Shown here: positions 7,016 to 13,447 of the stretch, piece after piece
Numbering within the stretch: position 1 is the first letter of the stretch
Layout: each line of letters opens with the position of its first letter
Source of the DNA: Candidatus Moraniibacteriota bacterium
GTDB lineage: Bacteria; Patescibacteriota; Minisyncoccia; Moranbacterales; UBA2206
Assembly (NCBI GenBank): GCA_027351145.1
Contig: DAIEIZ010000056.1
Location: 1 to 14,637 of the forward strand
Reading direction: 5' to 3'
DNA: 14,637 nt
The notes under the pieces: generated by a model
The model's input: the letters and a program-made list of their open reading frames with translations, nothing else
Told to the model about the DNA's origin: nothing
Databases searched by the model: none
Translations under genes and position numbers: made by a program

Positions 7016-7675
7016 ATGGAAGAAATAAAAATGACAAAAAAAGACGTCGCATTTGCAACTGGCGCCGGTTTTCTTATTGGATTACTTTTAATGCCAACAT
7101 TAGCCACCGCTAAACCGGACCTCTATGCCAGAGTTTCCTTTTGGCTTGTACCGTTTTTTCTGATTGCCACACCTTTCGGTCTAACAATTGCCTATTATAT
7201 CGGAAAAAAAATCGCCGTTATCTGGCAATTGGGCAAGTTTGGCGTGACCGGGGTCATGAATATGCTAGTCGATATGGGCGTTCTTTCTCTGCTCATCGCC
7301 ATTTTCAGAAACTCTTTCCAGATTGAAGCTAAAAACGCCATCTTTCCCGAGATAGCCATCCTGTCGTTTCTAACTTTCTATGCGTCCTATAAATCCATTT
7401 CGTTTATTATCGCCAATATTAATAGCTATATCTGGAACAAATATTGGACATTCCACAAAGAAGGAAGCAAAAAAACGGAATTCATCCAGTTTTTTATCGT
7501 CAGCATCCTGGGCTTCATAATCAACGTCATTGTTGCCTCTCTTGTCTTTCACCTTGGCAACCCCTCCGGCGCTCTTGCACAAGGCCAGTGGGGACTGATT
7601 GGCGCTGCTGCAGGAAGCGCAGTTGGACTCGCTTGGAATTTTATCGGCTACAAGTTTTTCGTTTTTAAAAAATAG
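7016..7675 (+). CDS. GtrA-family membrane protein with N-terminal extension
   Basis: The protein has 219 residues and about six hydrophobic segments. The C-terminal two thirds (about 72-219) match the GtrA pattern: KFGVTGVMNMLVDMGVLSLL (74-93), NSYIWNKYWTF (136-146), FIQFFIVSILGFIINVIVAS (156-175) and LAWNFIGYKFFVFKK at the end. GtrA proteins are small four-helix membrane proteins linked to export or flipping of lipid-linked sugars for surface polysaccharides or teichoic acids. The N-terminal 65 residues add two helices (about 12-31 and 41-62) beyond the usual length of about 130 residues. The start may be ATG 7016 or ATG 7031; GGAAG at 7018-7022 sits 8 bases ahead of the second and favours it. 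No sugar-transferase gene is next to it, so the substrate cannot be inferred. A good terminator follows. Confidence 0.82.
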   Translation: MEEIKMTKKDVAFATGAGFLIGLLLMPTLATAKPDLYARVSFWLVPFFLIATPFGLTIAYYIGKKIAVIWQLGKFGVTGVMNMLVDMGVLSLLIAIFRNSFQIEAKNAIFPEIAILSFLTFYASYKSISFIIANINSYIWNKYWTFHKEGSKKTEFIQFFIVSILGFIINVIVASLVFHLGNPSGALAQGQWGLIGAAAGSAVGLAWNFIGYKFFVFKK

Positions 7676-7689
7676 TCATTTTTAGCTTC

Positions 7690-7723
7690 AAATCCTGCAT
7701 CTTCAGCAGGATTTTTCTTTTTG
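7690..7723 (+). terminator. Rho-independent terminator after the GtrA gene
   Basis: AAATCCTGC (7690-7698) and GCAGGATTT (7706-7714) form a perfect 9-pair stem with a 7-base loop, running into a T-rich tail. It sits 14 bases after the GtrA stop codon and separates that gene from dnaX. Confidence 0.8.
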
Positions 7724-7788
7724 TTAAAATAATGATAAGCTAGAAATACCGCCATTATTTTCACTCTTAGAATTTTAAATTCACCCTC

Positions 7789-9438
7789 ATGCCTCAAACT
7801 CTCTACCGCAAATATCGTCCAAAAAACTTTTCGGAAATCATTGGGCAGACGCACATCGTGCGTACGCTTTCCAACGCCATCAAAAATAACCGTGTCGCCC
7901 ACGCCTACCTTTTTACCGGACCGCGTGGCACGGGAAAAACTACTTTTGCTCGTATTTTTGCCAAAACAATAAATTGCCAAGACAATAAAGACCTCAACGC
8001 TTGCGAAAAATGTCCGGCATGCTTGGCAATTCAATCCGGCCAATCACTTGATATCATTGAAATTGATGCCGCTTCCAATACGGGCGTGGATAATATCCGC
8101 GAGCTGAAAGAAACGATTGCTCTACCGCCAACCCTTTTGAAATATAAGGTGTATATCATCGATGAAGCCCACATGCTTTCGACTGGTGCGTGGAACGCAC
8201 TACTTAAAACACTTGAGGAGCCACCCGCCCATGTCATCTTCATTCTCGCCACAACCGAAATTCACAAAGTCCCAGCCACGATTGTTTCGCGTTGTCAAAA
8301 ATTCGATTTTCCACGCTGGCCAATGGCGGATATCATTGAAAAATTAACCGTCATAGCCAAGGAAGAAAAAATTACCGTCGAAAAAGAAGCCCTGGAAATG
8401 ATCGCGCTCTCGGCTGAAGGCGGGATGCGTGACGCCGAATCGCTACTTGGACAAATTATTTCTCTTGAAGATCAAAATATTACAGCCAAAGATGTGGAAG
8501 AAATCCTTGGAACGGTGGACAAAAATTTCATTGGCGATATGGCGGAAGAAATAGTGTCCAGAAATACCGGCAAAGCTTTAGTAAAAATCAATGAACTCAT
8601 TGCCGGAGGATACGATTTGCAAATTTTTAATAAAGCCCTTATCAACCATCTTCGCCAACTCATGCTTCTTAAAATTGATGAAAACTTCAAAACCTATTTT
8701 ATTCGCGAACTAACCCAAAATAAAATTGAAAAATTATTAGCCCTTGCTAAAAAAAGCGAATTATCCCAAATTATTGTCACAATCGATCTTTTGCTCGTGG
8801 CACAGAACAAAATATTTTCCTTCCTCCTTCCGCAACTGGCACTTGAGATTGCTATCATCAAAGCCACACAAAAATTTCCCGCTCCGCAAAAAATTTCTAT
8901 GCCAGAAATGACAGTAGAAAAAAATTCGACATCGGGCATTTCCCAAAAAGCAGAAACCGCTTCCCTTTCCGCTCATAAGATAGAACTTGATCCGAAGCCG
9001 GTGCAACAACAATCGCAACAAACTAAAAGCACCGCGATAAACCCGGATATAGAAATTGACCGTGATATGCTCAAAAGCCGCTGGAATCGCCTGCTAGTCG
9101 AAATCCGCCCCTATAACCATTCACTCTCAGCACTCCTCACAAACTGCCAAATTAAGACTACAGAAGGCAATATGATTACTCTCGCCACGCCCTATGAATT
9201 CTATAAGGAGAAACTGGACGATCCGCAAAACAGATTGACAATCGAAGAAGTTTTTAGTAAAATTTTAGAATTGGCCGTACGCATCCAAGTAGTCGTCGAT
9301 AAGACACTAGCTCCTATTCAAAAATCCGCTGCTGATGAAGAAATCCAGGAAGCTAAGGAAAAAGAGAAAATCGCTCACGAACAAGTCTCACTGCTCAATT
9401 CTGCAATGGAGATTATGGGCGGAAAAATAGTTGAGTAG
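7789..9438 (+). CDS. dnaX: DNA polymerase III subunit gamma/tau
   Basis: DnaX is the ATPase of the clamp loader, which opens and loads the sliding clamp at replication forks. The N-terminus MPQTLYRKYRPKNFSEIIGQ is diagnostic. Walker A is GPRGTGKT (44-51), followed by the zinc-binding cysteines at 63, 72, 75 and 78. Walker B is YIIDEAHML (122-130), sensor 1 is ATTE (154-157) and the SRC arginine-finger motif is at 167-169. The collar domain runs to about 370. A polar linker rich in Gln, Lys and Ser follows, then a C-terminal domain with KSRWNRLLVEIRPYNHSLSA. The 549 residues fit a tau-type product. None of the A-runs is both in the right frame and beyond domain III, so I see no evidence for a separate gamma product by frameshifting. 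The ATG at 7789 has no clear Shine-Dalgarno sequence. The usual neighbours (the YbaB-family gene and recR) are absent. Confidence 0.96.
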   Translation: MPQTLYRKYRPKNFSEIIGQTHIVRTLSNAIKNNRVAHAYLFTGPRGTGKTTFARIFAKTINCQDNKDLNACEKCPACLAIQSGQSLDIIEIDAASNTGVDNIRELKETIALPPTLLKYKVYIIDEAHMLSTGAWNALLKTLEEPPAHVIFILATTEIHKVPATIVSRCQKFDFPRWPMADIIEKLTVIAKEEKITVEKEALEMIALSAEGGMRDAESLLGQIISLEDQNITAKDVEEILGTVDKNFIGDMAEEIVSRNTGKALVKINELIAGGYDLQIFNKALINHLRQLMLLKIDENFKTYFIRELTQNKIEKLLALAKKSELSQIIVTIDLLLVAQNKIFSFLLPQLALEIAIIKATQKFPAPQKISMPEMTVEKNSTSGISQKAETASLSAHKIELDPKPVQQQSQQTKSTAINPDIEIDRDMLKSRWNRLLVEIRPYNHSLSALLTNCQIKTTEGNMITLATPYEFYKEKLDDPQNRLTIEEVFSKILELAVRIQVVVDKTLAPIQKSAADEEIQEAKEKEKIAHEQVSLLNSAMEIMGGKIVE

Positions 9439-9461
9439 CTCCCCCTAGCCATTAAAGCGAT

Positions 9462-9506
9462 AAACAAACATGCAAAAGACTGAAAAAGCTTAGCGAGTTT
9501 GTTTTT
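9462..9506 (+). terminator. Possible terminator after dnaX
   Basis: AAACAAAC (9462-9469) pairs with GTTTGTTT (9497-9504) and the stem ends in a short T-rich run. The 27-base interior is large, so this is weaker than the other terminators here. Confidence 0.35.
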
Positions 9507-9596
9507 CAAAAGTGGATATGGCAAAAAAGTACTACCAAACAAGTTAGAAAATTATTTCAAATTAAACCCTCCTCGCAAATCTGCCGAGGAAACAAA

Positions 9597-9668
9597 TGGG
9601 GTGTAGCCAAGCGGTAAGGCAACGGACTTTGACTCCGTCATGCGTAGGTTCGAATCCTACCGCCCCAA
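9597..9668 (+). tRNA. tRNA-Gln (anticodon TTG)
   Basis: The cloverleaf folds completely. Acceptor arms TGGGGTG (9597-9603) and CGCCCCA (9661-9667) pair with one G-T wobble, and the discriminator is A9668. The anticodon stem ACGGA/TCCGT (9622-9626, 9634-9638) encloses the loop CTTTGAC, placing TTG at positions 34-36, which reads CAA and probably CAG glutamine codons. The T stem GTAGG/CCTAC holds the TTCGAAT loop. CCA is not encoded (the sequence continues CAAG), so it must be added by the CCA enzyme. A 6-bp TCCTCG/CGAGGA hairpin lies just upstream (9570-9590) and a strong terminator follows. Confidence 0.95.
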
Positions 9669-9679
9669 CAAGTTGGGAT

Positions 9680-9709
9680 AAAAAGGAGCGAAAGCTTCTT
9701 TTTCCTTTT
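9680..9709 (+). terminator. Rho-independent terminator after tRNA-Gln
   Basis: AAAAAGGAGC (9680-9689) and GCTTCTTTTT (9694-9703) pair with one G-T wobble across a GAAA tetraloop and run into a T-rich tail. It starts 12 bases after the tRNA and should define its primary 3' end. Confidence 0.8.
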
Positions 9710-9720
9710 GTGAAAGCGCC

Positions 9721-9780
9721 AAGACTGGTTCAGTTTTTTTCAAATCCGCCTTTTGGCGTTTTGAAGTTTTTTCAAGTCTT
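9721..9780 (+). terminator. Second, nested hairpin terminator downstream of the tRNA
   Basis: The inner hairpin pairs TTCAAA and CGCC with GGCG and TTTGAA around TTTT (9739-9765) and is followed by GTTTTTTC, a good terminator tail. An outer AAGACT/AGTCTT pair (9721-9726, 9775-9780) makes the whole 60 bases an imperfect palindrome. It may back up the first terminator or shield the peptidase gene from read-through. Confidence 0.5.
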
Positions 9781-9830
9781 CCAACAATCAACCAACGTGC
9801 GATTATAAAAATCTTAAGCATAAAAAAAAT

Positions 9831-10580
9831 ATGAAAAAAATAATAGCCATCGGTGGCGGAGAAATAGGCAGGCCCGGTTTTCCTGTCGAAACTACGCGAA
9901 TCGATAAAGAAATAATCAAATTAACTGGCAAGAAAAATCCTAAATTGCTTTTTATCCCAACGGCAAGCGCAGACTCTGAAAGCTATTACAGTACCGTTGA
10001 AAAACATTTTGGCAAAAGGCTTGGTTGCAAAACCGATGTGCTGCATTTAATCAAAGATGCGCTAAGCAGGAAAGAAATTGAGGATAAAATTTTCAAGTCC
10101 GATATTATTTATGTCGGCGGTGGCAATACGCTAAAAATGATGAAAATCTGGAGAAAGAGTAAGGTTGATGAAATTCTACTCAAGGCGTATGGGAAAGGAA
10201 TCGTTCTGTCCGGAATAAGTGCCGGATCAATTTGCTGGTTTAAATTTGGAAATTCCGATTCAAAAAAATTTATTGACCCGAATGCCAGTCTGATAAAAGT
10301 TGCGGGATTGGGATTGATAAATGCGCTTAATTGTCCTCATTATGATTTTGAAGCATATAGAAAAGTGGATCTCAAAAAAATGATGAAAAAAACTTCCGGT
10401 GTCGCGATTGCATTGGATAATTGTTGCGCCCTTGAAATTATTGATGACAAATATAAAATAATCACTTCCAAGAAAACTGCGAACGCCTACAAAGCTTATT
10501 GGAAAAGAAATAAATACTACGAAGAAATAATAAAAAAAGAGAAAGAATTAAAGCCCCTGAATCAATTACTTTCAAAATAA
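9831..10580 (+). CDS. Peptidase S51-family protein (dipeptidase E / cyanophycinase-like)
   Basis: This 249-residue cytoplasmic protein has the class I glutamine-amidotransferase-like fold of the S51 serine peptidases. KKIIAIGGGEIGRPG opens the protein (2-16), followed by LLFIPTASADSES (39-51) and DIIYVGGGNTLKMMKIW (91-107). The nucleophile elbow is GISAGSICWF (128-137), making Ser130 the likely catalytic serine. The histidine in NCPHYD (167-172) is a candidate partner. E. coli PepE cleaves Asp-X dipeptides and cyanophycinases cleave Asp-Arg dipeptides; the substrate here cannot be read from sequence. The length suits dipeptidase E more than cyanophycinase. The coding strand is G-rich (sample lines have G well above C), unlike dnaX before it or the pentapeptide gene after it, which hints at a different history. 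No Shine-Dalgarno sequence or clear promoter is seen. Confidence 0.85.
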   Translation: MKKIIAIGGGEIGRPGFPVETTRIDKEIIKLTGKKNPKLLFIPTASADSESYYSTVEKHFGKRLGCKTDVLHLIKDALSRKEIEDKIFKSDIIYVGGGNTLKMMKIWRKSKVDEILLKAYGKGIVLSGISAGSICWFKFGNSDSKKFIDPNASLIKVAGLGLINALNCPHYDFEAYRKVDLKKMMKKTSGVAIALDNCCALEIIDDKYKIITSKKTANAYKAYWKRNKYYEEIIKKEKELKPLNQLLSK

Positions 10581-10612
10581 AACCGATTTTGACTTCGCTC
10601 CACAATTCCGGC

Positions 10613-10642
10613 AAAAACCAGCCTTCCAACAAGTCTGGTTTT
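10613..10642 (+). terminator. Terminator-like hairpin after the peptidase gene
   Basis: AAAACCAG (10614-10621) and CTGGTTTT (10635-10642) form an 8-pair perfect stem with a 13-base loop. The T-run after the stem is short, so efficiency is uncertain. The next promoter begins within ten bases. Confidence 0.55.
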
Positions 10643-10648
10643 ATGTAA

Positions 10649-10657
10649 TGATATAAT
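10649..10657 (+). promoter_or_regulatory. Extended -10 promoter of the pentapeptide gene
   Basis: TGATATAAT is a perfect extended -10 (TGn plus TATAAT). No convincing -35 lies 17 bases upstream, which extended -10 promoters can tolerate. The predicted start near 10664 leaves only about five bases before the ATG at 10669, so the mRNA may be essentially leaderless. Confidence 0.55.
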
Positions 10658-10668
10658 CAATTGATAAA

Positions 10669-11259
10669 ATGTTCAACTCTATGCACTATAAGAATAAAAT
10701 TTTTGAAGAAAGAGAAGCGCGTGGTGAGCATTTTTCCAATTGTCAGTTTTCGGCCTGCTCTTTTCCCGGAATCAATCTCAAATTCACCACATTTAACAAC
10801 TGCGCTTTCAGTGCCTGTAATTTATCTTCAATCAACTGCGAAAGTACCGGTTTTTTCAAATGCACTTTCCCGGAAAGCAAGCTAAGCAATCTAAACTTTT
10901 TGACTGTCAAATTCACCGATTGTGATTTCTCAGGTGCCATCATGCAAAATTGTGTTTTCGAAAAACGCCAAGCAACAAACAATCTTCCCGCCAAGAGATT
11001 CCCGCTCGCCTCTTGCAAATTCGAAGAAGCCGATTTGTCCGGAAGCATATTTTTTCTTTGCGATCTCACAGGAGTTAGCTTTAAAAATTCCACATTAGAA
11101 AAAGCTGGATTTGAAAAATGCATCCTCAAAAAGGCCATCTTTACCGGCGCAGCAATCAACGGAACGCGTTTCACGGACTGCGTGATAGAAAAAACTATCC
11201 TGGATTTTCAAGGTTTCATTCATTTTGGAAATTCGCATGGTTTTGAATTAAGCAACTGA
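10669..11259 (+). CDS. Pentapeptide-repeat protein
   Basis: The 196-residue protein is almost wholly a right-handed pentapeptide beta-helix. Central Phe or Leu recurs every five residues from F22 to F97 (about 16 repeats). An insertion at about 98-112 follows, then a second block from F118 to F183 (about 14 repeats) shifted by one residue in register. Twelve cysteines are present, and eleven sit at the inward i-2 position: 25, 30, 45, 50, 65, 85, 95 in block one and 116, 131, 151, 171 in block two. Such rods can mimic DNA; MfpA and Qnr proteins bind gyrase and protect it from quinolones. The two-block layout with a loop recalls Qnr, but I see no diagnostic residues, so that role is only a possibility. 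The start could also be ATG 10681. The gene ends in TGA just before a strong bidirectional terminator. Confidence 0.85.
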   Translation: MFNSMHYKNKIFEEREARGEHFSNCQFSACSFPGINLKFTTFNNCAFSACNLSSINCESTGFFKCTFPESKLSNLNFLTVKFTDCDFSGAIMQNCVFEKRQATNNLPAKRFPLASCKFEEADLSGSIFFLCDLTGVSFKNSTLEKAGFEKCILKKAIFTGAAINGTRFTDCVIEKTILDFQGFIHFGNSHGFELSN

Positions 11260-11267
11260 GAAAATAA

Positions 11268-11313
11268 AAGAACCCAAAGATCATAATTGATCTTTGGGTT
11301 CTTGCTTTTTTTT
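11268..11313. terminator. Strong bidirectional terminator
   Basis: AAGAACCCAAAGATCA (11268-11283) and TGATCTTTGGGTTCTT (11288-11303) form a perfect 16-pair stem with loop TAAT. On the plus strand a T8 run follows at 11306-11313; on the minus strand TTATTTT follows. It ends both the pentapeptide gene and the converging PhoH gene. Confidence 0.9.
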
Positions 11314-11323
11314 GCTAGCTAAA

Positions 11324-11725
11324 TTACAAGATTTGACTGGCCAGCTCGGACAACTCCGAGCGCTCACCTTTTTCCAGGTTGATATGGGCATAAAGTTTTT
11401 GCCCATGCATTTTTTCAATAAGATAGCTGAGTCCATTGGACTGGGTATTCAAATAGGGATGATCGATCTGGAAAATATCGCCCGTGAATACAACCTTGGT
11501 ATTCTCTCCGGCTCGAGTAATGATGGTTTTGATTTCGTGAGGCGTTAAATTCTGAGCCTCGTCAACAATAAAATAAATATTCACCAAACTACGCCCGCGA
11601 ATGTAAGCCAATGGAGATATGACCAGCTTATTATCAGTCAACAACTTGTTAATATCATTCCTGGGAGAATCAGATTTTCCAAAATGGGATTTGATAACAC
11701 TTAAATTATCAAACAAGGGTTGCAT
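11324..11725 (-). CDS. PhoH-like ATPase, C-terminal fragment after a frame change
   Basis: This is the C-terminal part of the PIN-PhoH protein whose N-terminal part is encoded at 11701-12654 in another frame. The first ATG in frame is 11725, but family-like coding continues upstream to the A7 run at 11829-11823 (NYRQIFLARPIVPLSNKDIG, then LPGDIQSKLDPY). Recognisable PhoH motifs include LAYIRGRSL and Walker B FIVDEAQNLTPHEIKTIITR. FTGDIFQIDHPYLNTQSNGL and KGERSELSELASQIL follow. Joined with one added base at the A-run, the whole gene would encode about 443 residues, the usual size for PIN-PhoH proteins. No Shine-Dalgarno sequence marks 11725 as an independent start, so this fragment is made only through frame correction or not at all. 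It ends 11 bases before the shared terminator. Confidence 0.75.
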   Translation of the reverse strand: MQPLFDNLSVIKSHFGKSDSPRNDINKLLTDNKLVISPLAYIRGRSLVNIYFIVDEAQNLTPHEIKTIITRAGENTKVVFTGDIFQIDHPYLNTQSNGLSYLIEKMHGQKLYAHINLEKGERSELSELASQIL

Positions 11726-12654
11726 GTACGGATCCAGTTTGGATTGAATATCTCCCGGCAGAAAACCAATGTCTTTATTGCTAAGCGGAACAATCGGTCT
11801 TGCCAGAAAAATCTGGCGGTAATTTTTTTACACTGGAGCGCGGCGGCTAAAGCCAAAAGGGTTTTTCCCGTACCGGCTTTTCCACTGAGCGTCACAAGCT
11901 GAATGTTATTTTTGGTCAAGGCATCCAGTGCAAAAGTTTGCTCCGCATTGCGCGGCATAATTCCGAAGGCAGGATTCTTATCAATCCGACGGATTTTCTG
12001 GCTAAAAAAATCATACATCGCCAAAGCGGATTTGTTCTCATTTCTGAGGATAAAATATTCATTAGCCACAGGTTCTTTTTCTAAAGGCAGCTCGGACGGG
12101 TCCGATTCGAATGGCGGTTCATGCAATTTTTGCAAAACGCTTCCGGAAACATTTTCGATAAGGCATTTCCCGGTGTACAGCGTTTCAACGTCCTTTATTT
12201 GGTCGCTCTTGTAGTCCTGCGCAATAATACTAACAGATTTTGCCTTAATACGCAGATTGACGTCCTTAGTAATCAAAATAACCTGAGTGGACGGGTTTTC
12301 TTTGGCCAAGCAATAGGCAATGTTCAAAATGTGGTGATCAGACCTTGATTCCGAAAAACTTAAGGCAAGATCTTTATGAAATTCCCTATCCAGCTTGACG
12401 GTAATTTTTCCCAGACCCGGTCCGATTGGCACTCCGCCATTAAACAGATGTTCACCGCACAAAAGATCCAATGTGCGGATAAACTCACGAGCATGAAAAT
12501 TGAGTATTTCACCGCCTTTTTTAAACTGATCAAGTTCTTCAAGAACTGTTATGGGGATAATAACATCATATTCCCCAAAGTGACGAATGCAGCCGCTGTC
12601 ATGAAGAATGACATTGGTGTCCAGGATAACCGTAGTTTTCTTTTTTCGTGGCAT
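11701..12654 (-). CDS. PIN domain-PhoH ATPase (PhoH2/YlaK-like), N-terminal part
   Basis: The protein joins an RNase-type PIN domain to a PhoH ATPase, a type proposed to act as an RNA helicase-nuclease. The PIN domain spans about 1-135 from the ATG at 12654: TTVILDTNVILHD carries Asp12, VLEELD the acidic pair near 39-42, SRSDHHIL Asp106 and ITKDVNLRIKA Asp131. The PhoH domain begins near 230, with Walker A GKAGTGKT at 258-265. After CKK at 275-277 the frame leaves the family sequence and reads about 40 unrelated residues (ITARFFWQDRLF onward) to a stop at 11701. I chose ATG 12654 because GGGAG lies 8 bases upstream and family proteins begin at this point; an in-frame TTG at 12708 is unlikely. 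Whether this is a dead gene, a sequencing error in a homopolymer or programmed slippage is discussed under findings. Confidence 0.82.
   Translation of the reverse strand: MPRKKKTTVILDTNVILHDSGCIRHFGEYDVIIPITVLEELDQFKKGGEILNFHAREFIRTLDLLCGEHLFNGGVPIGPGLGKITVKLDREFHKDLALSFSESRSDHHILNIAYCLAKENPSTQVILITKDVNLRIKAKSVSIIAQDYKSDQIKDVETLYTGKCLIENVSGSVLQKLHEPPFESDPSELPLEKEPVANEYFILRNENKSALAMYDFFSQKIRRIDKNPAFGIMPRNAEQTFALDALTKNNIQLVTLSGKAGTGKTLLALAAALQCKKITARFFWQDRLFRLAIKTLVFCREIFNPNWIRTCNPCLII
11802..11829 (-). other. Frameshift site: A7 run plus stem-loop in the phoH-like gene
   Basis: On the minus strand the codons TGT AAA AAA ATT contain seven A residues (11829-11823). Five bases later GCCAGA-TTTT-TCTGGC forms a perfect 6-pair stem (11817-11802). 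Stepping back one base on the A-run, or adding one A to the transcript, restores the PhoH reading frame exactly (AAT TAC CGC CAG). The geometry resembles a programmed slippage site but could equally be a chance feature beside an assembly error. Confidence 0.6.
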
Positions 12655-12768
12655 CCTTATTTCTCCCTTTTTTATTGTTAAACAACAAAAAAATCCGCCT
12701 CCTTGCAAAATTGGATTTGGATTTCAATAAACTGCTTCCCTATTTTCAAGCTAGCATAGTAACAGAAA

Positions 12769-12807
12769 AAAAACAAGTAAATCGGTTTTTTTATTTTTCT
12801 TGTTTTT
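12769..12807. repeat. T-rich inverted repeat in the phoH-DUF2680 spacer
   Basis: AAAAACAAG (12769-12777) and CTTGTTTTT (12799-12807) form a 9-pair stem around a 21-base loop. It lies downstream of the DUF2680-like gene's terminator and may be a second, weaker stop. The rest of 12664-12834 shows no gene or good promoter. Confidence 0.35.
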
Positions 12808-12834
12808 GCAGAAAAATACAGCTAATCAAAAACC

Positions 12835-12863
12835 GAAAACGCCCCACTAGCCAGGGCGCTTTC
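12835..12863 (-). terminator. Rho-independent terminator of the DUF2680-like gene
   Basis: On the minus strand GAAAGCGCCC (12863-12854) pairs with GGGCGTTTTC (12844-12835), with one G-T wobble and a 9-base loop. GGTTTTTG follows. The hairpin begins 20 bases after the stop codon of the upstream gene. Confidence 0.75.
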
Positions 12864-12883
12864 AGTTTACTATTTTGAATTAA

Positions 12884-13381
12884 TTAATTCGCCGATTGAT
12901 TATTTTTCATTCCGAATCCACTGCCCATTCCTCTATGTCCAAATCCGCCAAAAAAATATTGCGTGTCAATGTCATTGGTCTTGGCCCAATCCGCCAAATC
13001 CTGTCTTTCTTTCTGACGAGCCGCCTGTCTTTCCATAGGAGTCATATTCTTAGAACTATCCGCTTCAGCTGCGCGATTATCTTGCAACTCTTTGTGTTTT
13101 GCCAAAATCAAATTCTCTTGATCAGTTGTCAGCTTTCCATCTTTGATTGCCTGATCAAGATTAGCCTTGAATTTTTCTTGCATTTGTGCTTGACGATCGG
13201 CTCTATTTTGATCAAAAACAGCCTGCACATCGCTTGGGTTCAGATTGAATTTTTGCGCGAGCATCTGCACCAAGCTTGATCCGGAGCCAGTATCGGCAAG
13301 AACCTTGCCAACGCCAAACGCAACGGCAGAAACAGTCGCTACAACCACTAACGTGACGATGATCAATTTACTTTTATTCAC
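12884..13381 (-). CDS. Small exported or membrane-anchored DUF2680-like protein
   Basis: From GTG 13381 the product has 165 residues. A basic N-terminus (VNKSK) precedes a hydrophobic helix at about 6-29 (LIIVTLVVVATVSAVAFGVG) ending in KVLADT, a likely signal peptide or membrane anchor. The outer part is helical and rich in Gln, Lys and Asp. It includes LAQKFNLNPSDVQAVFDQNR, then LDQAIKDGKLTTDQENLIL, which resembles DUF2680, and ends in a Gly/Phe/Met tail FGGFGHRGMGSGFGMKN. Similar small proteins occur widely in Patescibacteria; function unknown. The frame is open upstream to ATG 13447, but AAAGGAGGTGAT (13399-13388), an almost exact complement of the 16S rRNA 3' end, lies 10 bases before the GTG and decides the start. 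It is followed by its own terminator, so it is probably a single-gene unit. Confidence 0.78.
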   Translation of the reverse strand: MNKSKLIIVTLVVVATVSAVAFGVGKVLADTGSGSSLVQMLAQKFNLNPSDVQAVFDQNRADRQAQMQEKFKANLDQAIKDGKLTTDQENLILAKHKELQDNRAAEADSSKNMTPMERQAARQKERQDLADWAKTNDIDTQYFFGGFGHRGMGSGFGMKNNQSAN

Positions 13382-13387
13382 TAAGTT

Positions 13388-13399
13388 ATCACCTCCTTT
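13388..13399 (-). promoter_or_regulatory. Near-perfect Shine-Dalgarno sequence for the GTG start
   Basis: AAAGGAGGTGAT on the minus strand complements the conserved anti-Shine-Dalgarno end of 16S rRNA. The GGAGG core is 10 bases from GTG 13381. Almost no other gene in the window has a comparable site. Confidence 0.75.
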
Positions 13400-13447
13400 C
13401 TTTCCCAATTTAGCCTCATCTGCTCCTGTTTTTTCCGCCTTAAACAT

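Noticed and set aside
7789..9438. Programmed frameshift in dnaX at its A-runs (about 8747, 8885, 8945) to make a gamma form
   Set aside because: The A7 run near 8747 lies inside the collar domain and a shift there would destroy it. The other runs are not in a slippery register. No supporting hairpin was found.
12655..12708. Upstream TTG start for the phoH-like gene
   Set aside because: The added residues (QGGGFFCCL and on) are unlike the family, no Shine-Dalgarno site precedes the TTG, and ATG 12654 has GGGAG at good spacing.
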